64,000 bases of DNA, taken from positions 18,042,001-18,106,000 of the forward strand of contig NC_135242.1 in the NCBI RefSeq assembly GCF_947623445.1, written 5' to 3'. The notes beneath the pieces are model-generated. The model ran no database searches. It was given only the letters and a program-made list of their open reading frames with translations, and was not told the DNA's origin. The stretch comes from Clavelina lepadiformis (taxonomy: Eukaryota; Chordata; Ascidiacea; Aplousobranchia; Clavelinidae). Each line of letters opens with the position of its first letter. The stretch's first letter is position 1. Of this stretch, positions 37,601-48,171 are shown one piece after another. The position numbers and the translations under genes are program-made.

Positions 37601-38559
37601 TAATGGCCACCACAATAGACGGATTTGGTTTAATGTAATCAACTGAAATTGACAACTGAGTTTATTAAAGAAATCGAGAAAATCAGAAGTTACGTTCTAA
37701 AACACTTCAACGTCCAGCGAATTTGGGATAACTTATTCAAGAAAAGGCTCGATAATTATTAATAAGCTCAAATAGTAAAAACTTTCTTCGCCCAGCTTGC
37801 CACGTACAAGCCATAAATATAGGCCTATGTTTAAATTAATGGTAAAATATTTTACCCATCCATTTAGAAGATAAAAAAGAGAAGGTCTGTCAATGGCGTT
37901 CGGTCGGAGCCACGGTTTCCAGTCTATGTTGGACTGATCGCGATTCTAACTATGCCGAAGTTGGTGTTCCTTTCGTACATCGGTTTCGCTGAAGCCACCA
38001 CGACTCTAGCGAAGATAAGGTTCGATCGTAGTTTTCAGGTTGCAATTTCATCCAGCTTTCAGTAATGGCCAAACCACTGGATTTCCGATACAGTTCAGCG
38101 GTTGCGACCTCGTGTTTAATTGTGTTCAGTCACATCAGACCAACCAAAAATGTATTCATCATCTAAGGCTGTGAGTTATCTATACAACTGAACAGTCGCT
38201 GTTCGATCATCTTCCTCGACCATTTATAAATCGAGATGAAAATCATGCTTAAGATCGGAAAACGAGTAAATTTACATCACAAGTTGACGGTCTCGTAGGC
38301 CTGCTTGATATAGAAGCAGGTTCTTCTTTGCTGGAAAAATAATACGGTAATCCTCCAAATGCTTTAAGTCATTTGCAACATTACGGATGAACTCAGTGCT
38401 TGACACCACATTCGCGTTGAAGGCATTGAGTCTTTATATACTTGTATAGGCATGTTTCAGCTGTTTCACTAAGAAAGTAGAAAATATTTAAAGTTATTTT
38501 ACAGATTATGTTAGCTTTTATGTAATCTATTTGTATAAAATTTGCATCATTCCTCAAAA

Positions 38560-40533
38560 ATGTTGGAAAGGGGGATAATGGTCAAGGTATTTGTTCTTCT
38601 TATCGTCCTCATGATCTCGTCCATCTATGTTTATTACAATTTTCTTTCCATTGATACCTTCATTGCTTTTACGAAAACACATCAAGTTTTGTTGCCCTGG
38701 TTGTCCAAATTGACGTCAAACACAAAGCAACATGATCCGTTCAACAACATTTCCACTTCAACAACAATAAAAACTGCATCGAACCAAGGAACAAGCACTG
38801 ATGTCAATTTAATAAAGATTCAAGCCAATCTCTCACAGAAACTTGATGAAGTTTTGCAAAATTCTACCCAACAGGTAGTTTATGCAGTTTTAGATTTCTT
38901 TTGATTCTAAACGAAACTTCTTTCTTAGCATCAAAATTTAAAAATTTATACACTAATCATTGTCAAAAATAAAGCGAATAACAATATTAGATGTAGGGCA
39001 TATAAAGGCAGAAAAGGTCTTATCTATTTTTTTTTTTAACATAAAGCAGTATAGCATCATCATTTGGGAACCACCATTCGGAGCTAAATCAACAAATCAT
39101 CTCGATCAATCCAAATGTGGGGCATGTGACGTTTCATATGATAAAGGAAAAGTAAGTTTATACATTAGTTTGCAGTTTGCACCATAACTGCTTTAAATTT
39201 TGTTTCATTTGCTCTTATCTGGCTGTTGTTTTAGGTGAACGATTCAATGACAAAAGCTGTAGTTTTCCACTTCAATGAATTGCGGTTAAATAAAATGCCA
39301 CAAACAAGGTGTAGATTGAAACCAGCTTTTTATTTTATTTTTTGATCACATATGTGTTGTGGATTTTGCTATTTGCCTAAGACTGCTATTTCATGATGAA
39401 AACATGTGGGTGTAGTAATGTATTTGCTTTATTATGAGACGCTTGGACCAGTATTACGTGTGGTGGTCCATGGAAGGTCCCCCGGCACTACGAGAATTGA
39501 GAGGAATGAAACTATCAGAATATGACAATGTTTTCAATCTTACTATGACGTACAGGTATGTATGGATGATCAAAACGATTAAATTTAAAGATTTCATAAA
39601 CTTTATAAATAAATTTTATAAAGCAAACAATTTAGTAGAATTGATGCGTTTAGATAGTTTTTAAATAATTGGCAAACTATGTCTTGTTATTTTTCCGGGG
39701 TTTGCTGTTGATTTCGATCAACAAATATTTGTCGAGATTCAGTTTTCGATGTTTTAATCATTTTCAGGCGAGATTCTGATATATACAACCCCTACTCAAC
39801 TGCAGTTGACGTTTTGCTAAATATACAATCAAGCGGGTCAGGAGATCCGGATAAAGATCTTGATCAACTGATATCAAAAAAGAACGCAATGGTCATTTGG
39901 ATAGTTTCAAACTGTGGTGCTACCAAAGGGGCCCAAACCAGGATGAAACTGGTTCAGGATTTGATAAATGCTGGGCTGCCAGTTGATCGACGAGGAGGTT
40001 GTTTTCCAAAAAACAAACCAGCACCTCGAGGGCAGCAGCTTGAAATTATCAGTGAATTCAAGTTCTACTTGGCCTTTGAAAACAGCTATCACTGTCTTGA
40101 TTACATCACTGAAAAACTATCTTTTAATGCTTTCGGAGGAGGAGCTGTTCCAGTCGTCTTTGGAGCTAAGAAATCAGATTACCAAGCTGTTGTACCACCA
40201 AATTCATGTATTTATGTGGACGATTTTACAAATTTGCAGAATTTAGTAAATTACCTAAAATATTTAGATAAAAATGCGACAGCTTATAAAGAATACATGA
40301 AATGGAGAACAATGAAACCCGAAGAAATGCCTAATTATGGTAGAAGCACCAGTTTATGTCAATTATGTCGTGTTTTACACGGAATCAATGTAGACAATTT
40401 ATTTAATCCGTTCTATTCGGAAAGGTATTCTTCAATACCTTTGTTTGGACATCCATCGACACCACGTGTTGTGACTTCTTTAAGGGAGTGGTTTTACGGA
40501 CCACTTAGCAAGGATTGTCTTGTGAATTATTAA
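38560..40533 (+). CDS. GT10 alpha-1,3-fucosyltransferase FUT-A (5 exons, 457 aa)
   Basis: Type II Golgi glycosyltransferase expected to move fucose from GDP-fucose onto GlcNAc-containing glycans. Exons: 38560-38874, 39050-39151, 39235-39308, 39439-39555, 39768-40533, phases 0, 0, 2, 2. A short cytosolic end (9 residues) precedes a signal-anchor at about 10-26 and a Ser/Thr/Asn-rich stem with NIST and NSTQ sequons. The catalytic part begins IIIWEPPFG. Family blocks are TMTYRRDSDI and, at 302-320, FYLAFENSYHCLDYITEKL, then AVPVVFGA, VPPNSCIYVDDF and the cysteine-containing CQLCRVLHG. An upstream in-frame TTG at 38542 is not a start; the ATG at 38560 aligns with the paralogues. Exon 2 has a tandem AAGCAG acceptor. 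Substrate preference cannot be told from sequence. Confidence 0.92.
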
Positions 40534-41235
40534 TGAAAGAATTTTATGTATATGCTTTTCACAACAAGGACACTAATTGTTATCATACTAAGGCTGTTGT
40601 CTTTTGCCGATTTTAGTTTGAAATATTTTCTCAACAATGTGACTTTTTATTCTTTTATCTAATTTTTCTATTAATTATATTTTTGCATCTTTTGCAGCAT
40701 TTCCGTAAGTCTTGTCTTCGTTGATAGATATGTTCACATTTTTTGTTTGTGGTACTTGCAAAAATATATTTTCACCGCTTATCTAAAGCTCAACCTTAAC
40801 CACCTCATGGTATATTTATAGTGTGAACTGATGTTATGAGAAGGGACTCCTGTAACATTTTGTAACATTTTTCTGGAGTAGGTAAGCCTATGTTTCATTT
40901 TCATAATATATAAGCTTGTAAGCGTAAAAGGCTGTAAAAATCGGTTGATTACATGTGAACAACGGTATGCAGGAGATACGTAGACTTCACTCAAGATTTT
41001 TGATCATATTTCAATAAATGCTCATGTAAAGACGTTTTATCAATACCGTAACGTCTTGTGGCCATATCAAAACAGAGGAGGACTTGCGCAATCTTCTTCT
41101 AAGTGAACATAGGTTGTTGATTATATAAAGATAACATGATGTTTTGCGACCAATAGATAAAGTATAGTCTTATATAATCACAAACACAGTGGTTTTTGCG
41201 TGCTGCCATCTTCGACTTTTAATGTCCATGAAAAA
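40534..41235 (+). repeat. 3' flank of FUT-A duplicated at 46845-47540
   Basis: The sequence after the FUT-A stop is almost identical to that after FUT-B, with a polyadenylation signal AATAAA at 41013-41018. Identity stops close to 41235, within the shared text AATGTCCATGAAAAA, where the FUT-A side enters unrelated sequence. It is part of the duplication that also copied the gene. Confidence 0.9.
41013..41018 (+). terminator. Candidate polyadenylation signal of FUT-A
   Basis: AATAAA about 480 bp after the stop codon, inside the duplicated 3' flank. The same signal appears at 47324-47329 for FUT-B. Confidence 0.5.
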
Positions 41236-41599
41236 ATGTTCGTGTCCTGTTTTCCAATTAATGGGCGCACAATTTCCAAGTTAAGAATGTTCCAGCGATT
41301 TGTTCGTAACGAAAGAGCTGACTCATATCGACTACTACAGCGGAAGAAAATAACACGAACGCTCTTCATAACAGGAGAACTGGCGGGACTTTGTAGGGGA
41401 AGTTTGTCGCATCAAGAATTTATAAAGTAAGCGATTTTACGTTTAACGGCTAAGTAAATAAGTGGTAGCCTGATGTTTCTCTATCTCTGCAGATATTCGT
41501 CTTTAATTTTTCTTTTAACTCTGATCACAGCGTGTGGTAAGTTAGTTATCTGCGCTCAAGGTAACATCGCAAGGAGTATTGCAATGTTTCACGTTAAAA

Positions 41600-41955
41600 G
41601 TCATCGCGTTCACTTTTAGCAATTCATTGAATTGGTGTGGTAGGATATCGCATCACAATCTTTGTCCTCGACTGAGAAAAGTCTTTGCACGAACGAAATA
41701 CGGCGATGATTCCAGTCACCGTTCGAGCTTGGGTTACCGAGCTTGTCTTCGTGAAATATCCGATTCACATACACATTTTTTCTTTAGTTTTTTGACTTTG
41801 GTATTGCTTGCATTTGGAACTGTTCAACGGGACCACTGAACAGAAACAAGCGTCGTTCATGCCTTGCTCAAGTGGATTACAACGGTAGCACAACTGGGAA
41901 TCGAACTCGGACCATATTTCTACGAGCCAGGCGCCCCTGAGCCGACAAAAGTTAA
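41600..41955 (-). repeat. tRNA-derived SINE copy 3
   Basis: On the - strand: B-box-like GAGTTCGATTCCCAGTTGTG, body GAGCAAGGCATGAACGACGC, then tail GCAAAGACTTTTCTCAGTCG. It matches copies 1 and 2 block by block. An open frame of 86 codons on + in this interval is a shadow of the SINE. Confidence 0.72.
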
Positions 41956-42569
41956 CTACCATGTTTGCAAATTTTGTTCTGAATATCGGAAGATACATTT
42001 TTTATTTCTTAAATATAGGTAGTCTGCAGCTAAGGCAAACATGCGAGGTCATTGTGGGCTATAATACCAAGTTATTGCACATGTCAAAGTCTGAAACTCA
42101 ATGATGGTTATGGCTTCATATTGTGCTGAGTCCGTCTATTTGCCTGCCGATTATCATGTTTTTTCCCGAGGACGGAGCAAATCTAACAAGCTATCATGTT
42201 GCAAGTCGCAAAAGATGTTGCAAAAGATTTTAAATGAAACCCTATAGCGCCAGGAAACGCTAGTTCGGTTGCAGACCACGAAATCACTAAGTATTTAACT
42301 GCACAATATTCCACCACAAACCGCAAAATCTGACAATTTTTCTTCAACATTTCCTTTTAAATTCAGATCACAATATCTGACATGACAGCAGATACACACA
42401 ATTCGATCTATGACACTTTCCACTTCAAAAATAACCCGATCGGATTACTTCGTAAATAGCGGCAGGGCCATTATGCGCGGGTTTTCTTGGAATTCTGTCA
42501 CAAATCAAGGCTACACAGTCATACAAGCGGCCAACATATCTTTTGTGTTTCTGAGGCGTTTTGCATGTA

Positions 42570-42760
42570 CGGTAGGGCAGCAGAGTGGTTAGTTAGAGCG
42601 TTGGACACGCAATATTGTGGCGAGTGTGCGATACTCAGCCTTTGTAATACCTTGGAATAAGGCATTAACGACCTTTCAGGCCGAGTTTAAAAGGTGCAAA
42701 AACTTTCCTCAGCCTGAGAATTAAAATTAAGACACCATACTAAACGACCAGGCACATGCA
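42570..42760 (+). repeat. tRNA-derived SINE copy 4 (short)
   Basis: The head GGGCAGCAGAGTGGTTAG with AGAGCGTTGGACACGC is tRNA-like. It is followed closely by the tail GCAAAAACTTTCCTCAGCCTG. It is shorter than the other copies and in the opposite orientation. Confidence 0.6.
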
Positions 42761-43127
42761 CAGCATATGTTCCGCATGCAATGAGTTCACACATACACAA
42801 ACCTAATCATCAATTACTTTCATATTATTTAAAAACGGAAAACTATCTCTATTAAACAATTTCTAAGATTTTTATAGCTCCAATTGACAGAGGCCTATTT
42901 AGGCTATGTGAAGTTTCACGGAAGTAATTACAGCCTCGGCAATGATTACTTGAAACACCTGAAAATGAACGCTTACACGTTAGTTTCGCGCATCATGACC
43001 TAACGGTGGTTAGAAGTTATCATTGCAATTACAGTATCTTTTAACCTAAACGAAGTAAATTCCTATTGTGTGAGCATGCATAATTTAAATGAAACTCGCG
43101 GGCGATTATCTGCTAAGTGTCGATTAT

Positions 43128-43879
43128 AATTATCTAAAGATAACATGATGTTTCGCGACCAATAGATAAAGTATAGTTTTATATAATCACAAACACGGTG
43201 GTTTTTGCCTGCTGTGATCTTTGACTTTTAATGTCCATGAAAAATTCCAAAAGCTGTTACTATGAAAGCCATATATAGACAGTTTTGAATTATTGTTGTA
43301 ATTTGTCGGAATGCTTAATACAAGGCTTAAAGCTCAAACTGCTCTGCAAATGAATGTAAATTAAGACAATCGTTTGTCACTTTGTTTTATACGTTGTCTT
43401 ATAAGTTTGTTTTTTGGAATAAGTGACCACCTAAGTATGGAGACGTATCTTAGTTTGCTTTGGAATACGATCAACGGCGTATAAGTGTTATCTCAAATAC
43501 ACGGTTTTGGGAGTTTTTTGTCCACCTCTTTATTGGTATTAAACATAAATGGCTTGTGGTTTGATAAGCGACAATACTCTATCTATGGTATAAAGTAACA
43601 AAAAGAACAGCCTGAACATTAACCAGCTTAATATAGATTTTTAAAAGTGGCATCATTTTCAAAGGTGAGCCAGGAAAGTCTGAGGAAACGGAGATTCGTC
43701 TCATATATTTATTTATGAGCAGATCTCCTAAGACTTCGTCCTCGTTGTTGTTTGATGTCAGTCACATACAATATGCTCCCAATTCCATCCATCGACATCC
43801 ATCGACACCACGTGTTGTGAATTCATTAAGGGAGTGGTTTTATGGACCAGTTAACAAGGTTTGTCTTGCGAATTATTAA
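43128..43879 (+). repeat. Segment duplicated at 47435-48171 (3' flank of FUT-B)
   Basis: From TATCTAAAGATAACATGATG to the FUT relic at its end, this block is nearly identical to the sequence downstream of FUT-B. A third copy of its first roughly 100 bp begins near 41115. The arrangement implies that FUT-A once had, or has lost part of, the same flank. Confidence 0.88.
43796..43879 (+). pseudogene. FUT 3'-terminal relic 1 (28 codons incl. stop)
   Basis: Only the last 27 codons and the stop of a GT10 gene are left: HPSTPRVVNSLREWFYGP and the ending CLANY. No catalytic part precedes it. It differs from the intact FUT-A end by a few substitutions. Probably left by an unequal exchange or an old truncated duplicate. 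Confidence 0.9.
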
Positions 43880-43892
43880 TGTACTGTATATA

Positions 43893-44075
43893 CCCAACTT
43901 TTTCCATAGGCTCCCATGTTTCGTGGGCATCTTACCGAAAACGTTAAGGATATTTTCTGTTTACGTAAATTTTATACTTTTGTTGGTTAGCATTGACTTA
44001 TATACTCAATATGAGAGATATATATGCAGGCCTATAAACAATTTTTTTTATGCATAAAATCTTAAATTATTATAG
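43893..44075 (+). repeat. Block shared with 59468-59650
   Basis: GTTTCGTGGGCATCTTACCG and the following roughly 150 bp recur with few changes before the hAT element upstream of FUT-D. With 44219-44923 it forms a duplicated FUT upstream region. Confidence 0.85.
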
Positions 44076-44218
44076 GTCTACATAACATACTTAGGCTTAT
44101 TACTGAATAACATGAACATTGGTTGACGATTACTTATATGGAAATGGAAGGCAATAAAGATATTTCTTTGTTATAATAGTCAGCAATTATCTATCCTGCG
44201 GAATTCAAAATGTTAACT

Positions 44219-44923
44219 GTGTATCATATTTCCTTTACACCTTATAAAAAAGAGTGGAGTTACATTTATCACTACACAATTTATTTCGAGCGGAACGGTT
44301 ATCTTTCTTTGAATTGACCGTTGTGTATAAAGTTGTCCAAATGTTTCTGGTAGATCAACACATGGCATGCTTTGTTTTGTATAGCAGTGGAGTGGTTATA
44401 TTCTGTAAAATAAAATGGCTGTTTATCAACTCAAATTTAAAAAAGAAATGGCAACTTGTTGCTTAGAATTTTGCTTTTTATAAAAAAAGAAGGTGAAAGA
44501 AGCAAGAAACGTCATTTTTATTACCTTCGTGTTATAGCAACCGACACGTATCAAAGTGATCAGCGATTCAACTGTTCTGTTTTTGACTAGACTAGTATCT
44601 CACGATGTTATGTTTACTTTGCTCTTTAGCTGCAGATGAATGAGTGCTGAAAACTATAGTTTTGTTAAGCTAAGATCAGTTTGAATCTCAGTTTGGAAAA
44701 CTGAGCTTGGACTCTGCTATGAAACAAACGTAACAGTAAAAATATACTTTTAGTTCATGAGGCTCATGCTGTATACGATTTTGATGCAGATGCTTTATTT
44801 CTTCAGAAGCATCTTTGTGATATTTTATTAAAATTGAAATACTGACAATTAACTGGGTCTCTGCACAGTGTACACCTTCTATGCGAAACCTTCTTGCGTA
44901 ACTTGAGCACAATTTGCACAAAA
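44219..44923 (+). promoter_or_regulatory. FUT-B upstream region, duplicated before FUT-D
   Basis: The roughly 700 bp before the FUT-B ATG match 62174-62690 before FUT-D apart from one block of about 185 bp (near 44690-44875) missing in the FUT-D copy. The region should contain the promoter of both genes. No clear TATA box or start site was identified, so the regulatory role is inferred from position and conservation. Confidence 0.5.
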
Positions 44924-46844
44924 ATGGTTGACAGAACTGTTCTGAGCAAGATACTGATTGTTCTAATAGTGCTGGTGACGTCATCAACCTATCTTTGTTA
45001 CAATTTTCTTTCTACCATAACCTTCAATACTTTTTCGAAATCACATCAAGTCTTGCTACGTTGGCCGAAGAGATTAACGTCGTCCACTAACCAATACGAG
45101 CCGTTCAATGATATTCAAATTCCAGCAACAACAAAAACTGCATCGAACCAAGGAACAAGCACTGACGTCGATTTAATAAAGATTCGTGCCAATCTCTCAC
45201 AAAAACTTGATGAAGTTTTGCAAAATTCTACCCAACAGGTAGTTTATGCAGTTTTACATTGCTTTTGATTCTAAACGAAACTTCTTTCTTAGCATCAAAA
45301 TTTAGAAATTTATACGGCATATAAAGGAAGAAAAGGTCTTATCTATTTTGTTTTTAACATAAAGCGGTTTAGCATCATCATTTGGGAACCACCATTCGGA
45401 GCTAAATCAACAATTCATCTTGATCAATCCAAATGTGGGGCATGTGACGTTTCATATGATCAAGGAAAAGTAAGTTTATACATTAGTTTGCACCATAACT
45501 GCTTTAAATTTTGTTTCATTTGCTCTTATCTGGCTGTTGTTTTAGGTGCACGATCCAATGACAAAAGCTGTAGTTTTCCACTTCAATGAACTGCGGTTAA
45601 ATAAAATGCCACATACAAGGTGTAGATTGAAACCAGCCTTTTATTCTATTTTTTGATCACATATGTGTTGTGGATTTTGCTATTTGCCTAAGACTGCTAT
45701 TTCCTGATGAAAACATGTCGGTGCAGTAATGTATTTGCTTTATGATGAGACGCTTGGACCAGTATTACGTGTGGTGGTCCATGGAAGGTCCCCCGGCACT
45801 ACGAGAATTGAGAGGAATGAAACTATCAGAATATGACAATGTTTTCAATCTTACTATGACGTACAGGTATGTATGGATGATCAAAACGAGTAAATATAAA
45901 GATTTCATAAACTCCATAAATAAATTTTATAAAGCAAACAATTTAGTAGAATTGATGCGTTTAGATAGTTTTTAATTAATTGGCAAACTATGTCTTGTTA
46001 TTTTTCCGAGGTTTGCTGTTGATTTCGATCAACAAATATTTGTCGAGATTCAGTTTTCGATGTTTTAATCATTTTCAGGCGAGATTCTGACATATACAAC
46101 CCCTACTCAACTGCAGCTGACGTTTTGCTAAATATACAATCAAGCGGGTCAGGAGATCCGGATAAAGATCTTGATCAACTGATATCAAAAAAGAAGGCAA
46201 TGGTCATTTGGATGGTTTCAAACTGTGGTGCTACCAAAGGGGCCCAAACCAGGATGAAACTGGTTCAGGATTTGATAAATGCTGGGCTGCCAGTTGATCG
46301 ACGAGGAGGTTGTTTTCCAAAAAACAAACCAGCACCTCGAGGGCAGCAGCTTGAAATTATCAGCGAATTCAAGTTCTACTTCGCTTTTGAAAACAGCTAT
46401 CACTGTCTTGATTACATCACTGAAAAACTATCTTTTAATGCTTTCGGAGGAGGAGCTGTTCCAGTCGTCTTTGGAGCTAAGAAATCAGATTACCAAGCTG
46501 TTGTACCACCAAATTCATGTATTTATGTGGACGATTTTGCAAATTTGCAGAATTTAGTAAATTACCTAAAATATTTAGATAAAAATGTGACAGCCTATAA
46601 AGAATACATGAAATGGAGAACAATGAAACCCGAAGAAATGCCTAATTATGGTAGAAGCACCAGTTTATGTCAATTATGTCGTGTTTTACACGGAATCAAT
46701 GTAGACAATTTATTTAATCCGTTCTATTCGGAAAGGTATTCTTCCATACCTTTGTTTGGACATCCATCGACACCACGTGTTGTGACTTCTTTAAGGGAGT
46801 GGTTTTACGGAACACTTAGCAAGAATTGTCTTGCGAATTATTAA
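44924..46844 (+). CDS. GT10 alpha-1,3-fucosyltransferase FUT-B (5 exons, about 458 aa)
   Basis: Paralogue of FUT-A with the same role and architecture. Exons: 44924-45238, 45365-45469, 45546-45619, 45750-45866, 46079-46844. Starts MVDRTVLSKILIVLIVLVTS, a type II signal-anchor. Catalytic blocks include WEPPFGAKST, TMTYRRDSDI, FYFAFENSYHCLDYITEKL and CQLCRVLHG. The last four exons and their introns are almost identical to FUT-A, whereas the first two thirds of exon 1 and the upstream region match FUT-D, so the gene looks chimeric. The FUT-A exon 2 acceptor CAG is CGG here. Splicing at the preceding AAG keeps the frame and adds one Arg. A more distal TTAG at about 45291 would also stay open and add about 24 residues, so the exon 2 start is uncertain. 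An upstream in-frame TTG at 44894 is not the start. Confidence 0.88.
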
Positions 46845-48171
46845 TGAAAGAATTTTATGTATATGCTTTTCACAACAAGGACACTAATTGTTATCATACT
46901 AAGGCTGTTGTCTTTTGCCGATTTTAGTTTGAAATATTTTCTCAACAATGTGACTTTTTATTCTTTTATCTAATTTTTCTATTAATTATATTTTTGCATC
47001 TTTTGCAGCATTTCCGTAAGTCTTGTCTTCGTTGATAGATATGTTCACATTTTTTGTTTGTGGTACTTGCAAAAATATATTTTCACCGCTTATCTAAAGC
47101 TCAACCTTAACCACCTCATGGTATATTTATAGTGTGAACTGATGTTATGAGAAGGGACTCCTGTAACATTTTGTAACATTTTTCTGGAGTAGGTAAGCCT
47201 ATGTTTCATTTTCATAATATATAAGCTTGTAAGCGTAAAAGGCTGTAAAAATCGGTTGATTACATGTGAACAACGGTATGCAGGAGATACGTAGACTTCA
47301 CTCAAGATTTTTGATCATATTTCAATAAATGCTCATGTAAAGACGTTTTATCAATACCGTAACGTCTTGTGGCCATATCAAAACAGAGGAGGACTTGCGC
47401 AATCTTCTTCTAAGTGAACATAGGTTGTTGATTATCTAAAGATAACATGATGTTTCGCGACCAATAGATAAAGTATAGTCTTATATAATCACAAACACAG
47501 TGGTTTTTGCCTGCTGTGATCTTTGACTTTTAATGTCCATGAAAAATTCCAAAAGCTGTTACTATGAAAGCCATATATAGACAGCTTTGAATTATTATTG
47601 TAATTTGTCGGAATGCTTAATACAAGGCTTAAAGCTCAAACTGCTCTGCAAATGAGTGTAAATTAAGACAATCGTTTGTCACTTTGTTTTATACGTTGTC
47701 TTATAAGTTTGTTTTTTGGAATAAGTGACCACCTAAGTATGGAGACGTATCATAGTTTGCTTTGGAATACGATCAACGGCGTATAAGTGTTATCTCAAAT
47801 ACACGGTTTTGGGAGTATTTTGTCCACCTCTTTATTGGTATTAAACATAAATGGCTTGGGGTTTGATAAGCGACAATACTCTATCTATGGTATAAAGTAA
47901 CAAAAAGAACAGCCTGAACATTAACCAGCTTAATATAGATTTTTAAAAGTGGCATCATTTTCAAAGGTGAGCCAGGAAAGTCTGAGGAAACGGAGGTTCG
48001 ACTCATATATTTATTTATGAGCAGATCTCCAAAGACTTCGTCCTCGTTGTTGTTTGATGTCAGTCACATACAATATGCTCCCAAATCTATCCATCGACAC
48101 CACGTGTTGTGAATTCATTAAGGGAGTGGTTTTATGGACCAGTTAGCAAGGTTTGTCTTGCGAATTATTAA
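46845..48171 (+). repeat. 3' flank of FUT-B: composite of two duplicated segments
   Basis: The first part (to about 47540) repeats the FUT-A 3' flank and includes AATAAA at 47324-47329. The second part (47435-48171) repeats 43128-43879 and ends in a second FUT relic. The two overlap across the TAAAGATAACATGATG block, so this copy appears to hold the uninterrupted ancestral flank. Confidence 0.88.
48091..48171 (+). pseudogene. FUT 3'-terminal relic 2 (27 codons incl. stop)
   Basis: PSTPRVVNSLREWFYGPVSK and the ending CLANY, then a stop, in the same position of the duplicated block as relic 1. Nothing of the rest of the gene remains upstream. Confidence 0.9.

Larger units (their letters stand above)
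30070..38559. other. 8.5 kb without a supported gene
   Basis: AT-rich sequence with stop codons in all frames and no recognisable protein domain. It holds a SINE copy (about 31960-32360), a TTA microsatellite (34614-34641), a lone hAT-like right end near 35524 (TTAAGAACCACTG, no partner found) and a GC-richer stretch near 37.9-38.2 kb that looks weakly coding on the - strand. The FUT-A promoter should lie just before 38560. Confidence 0.45.
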
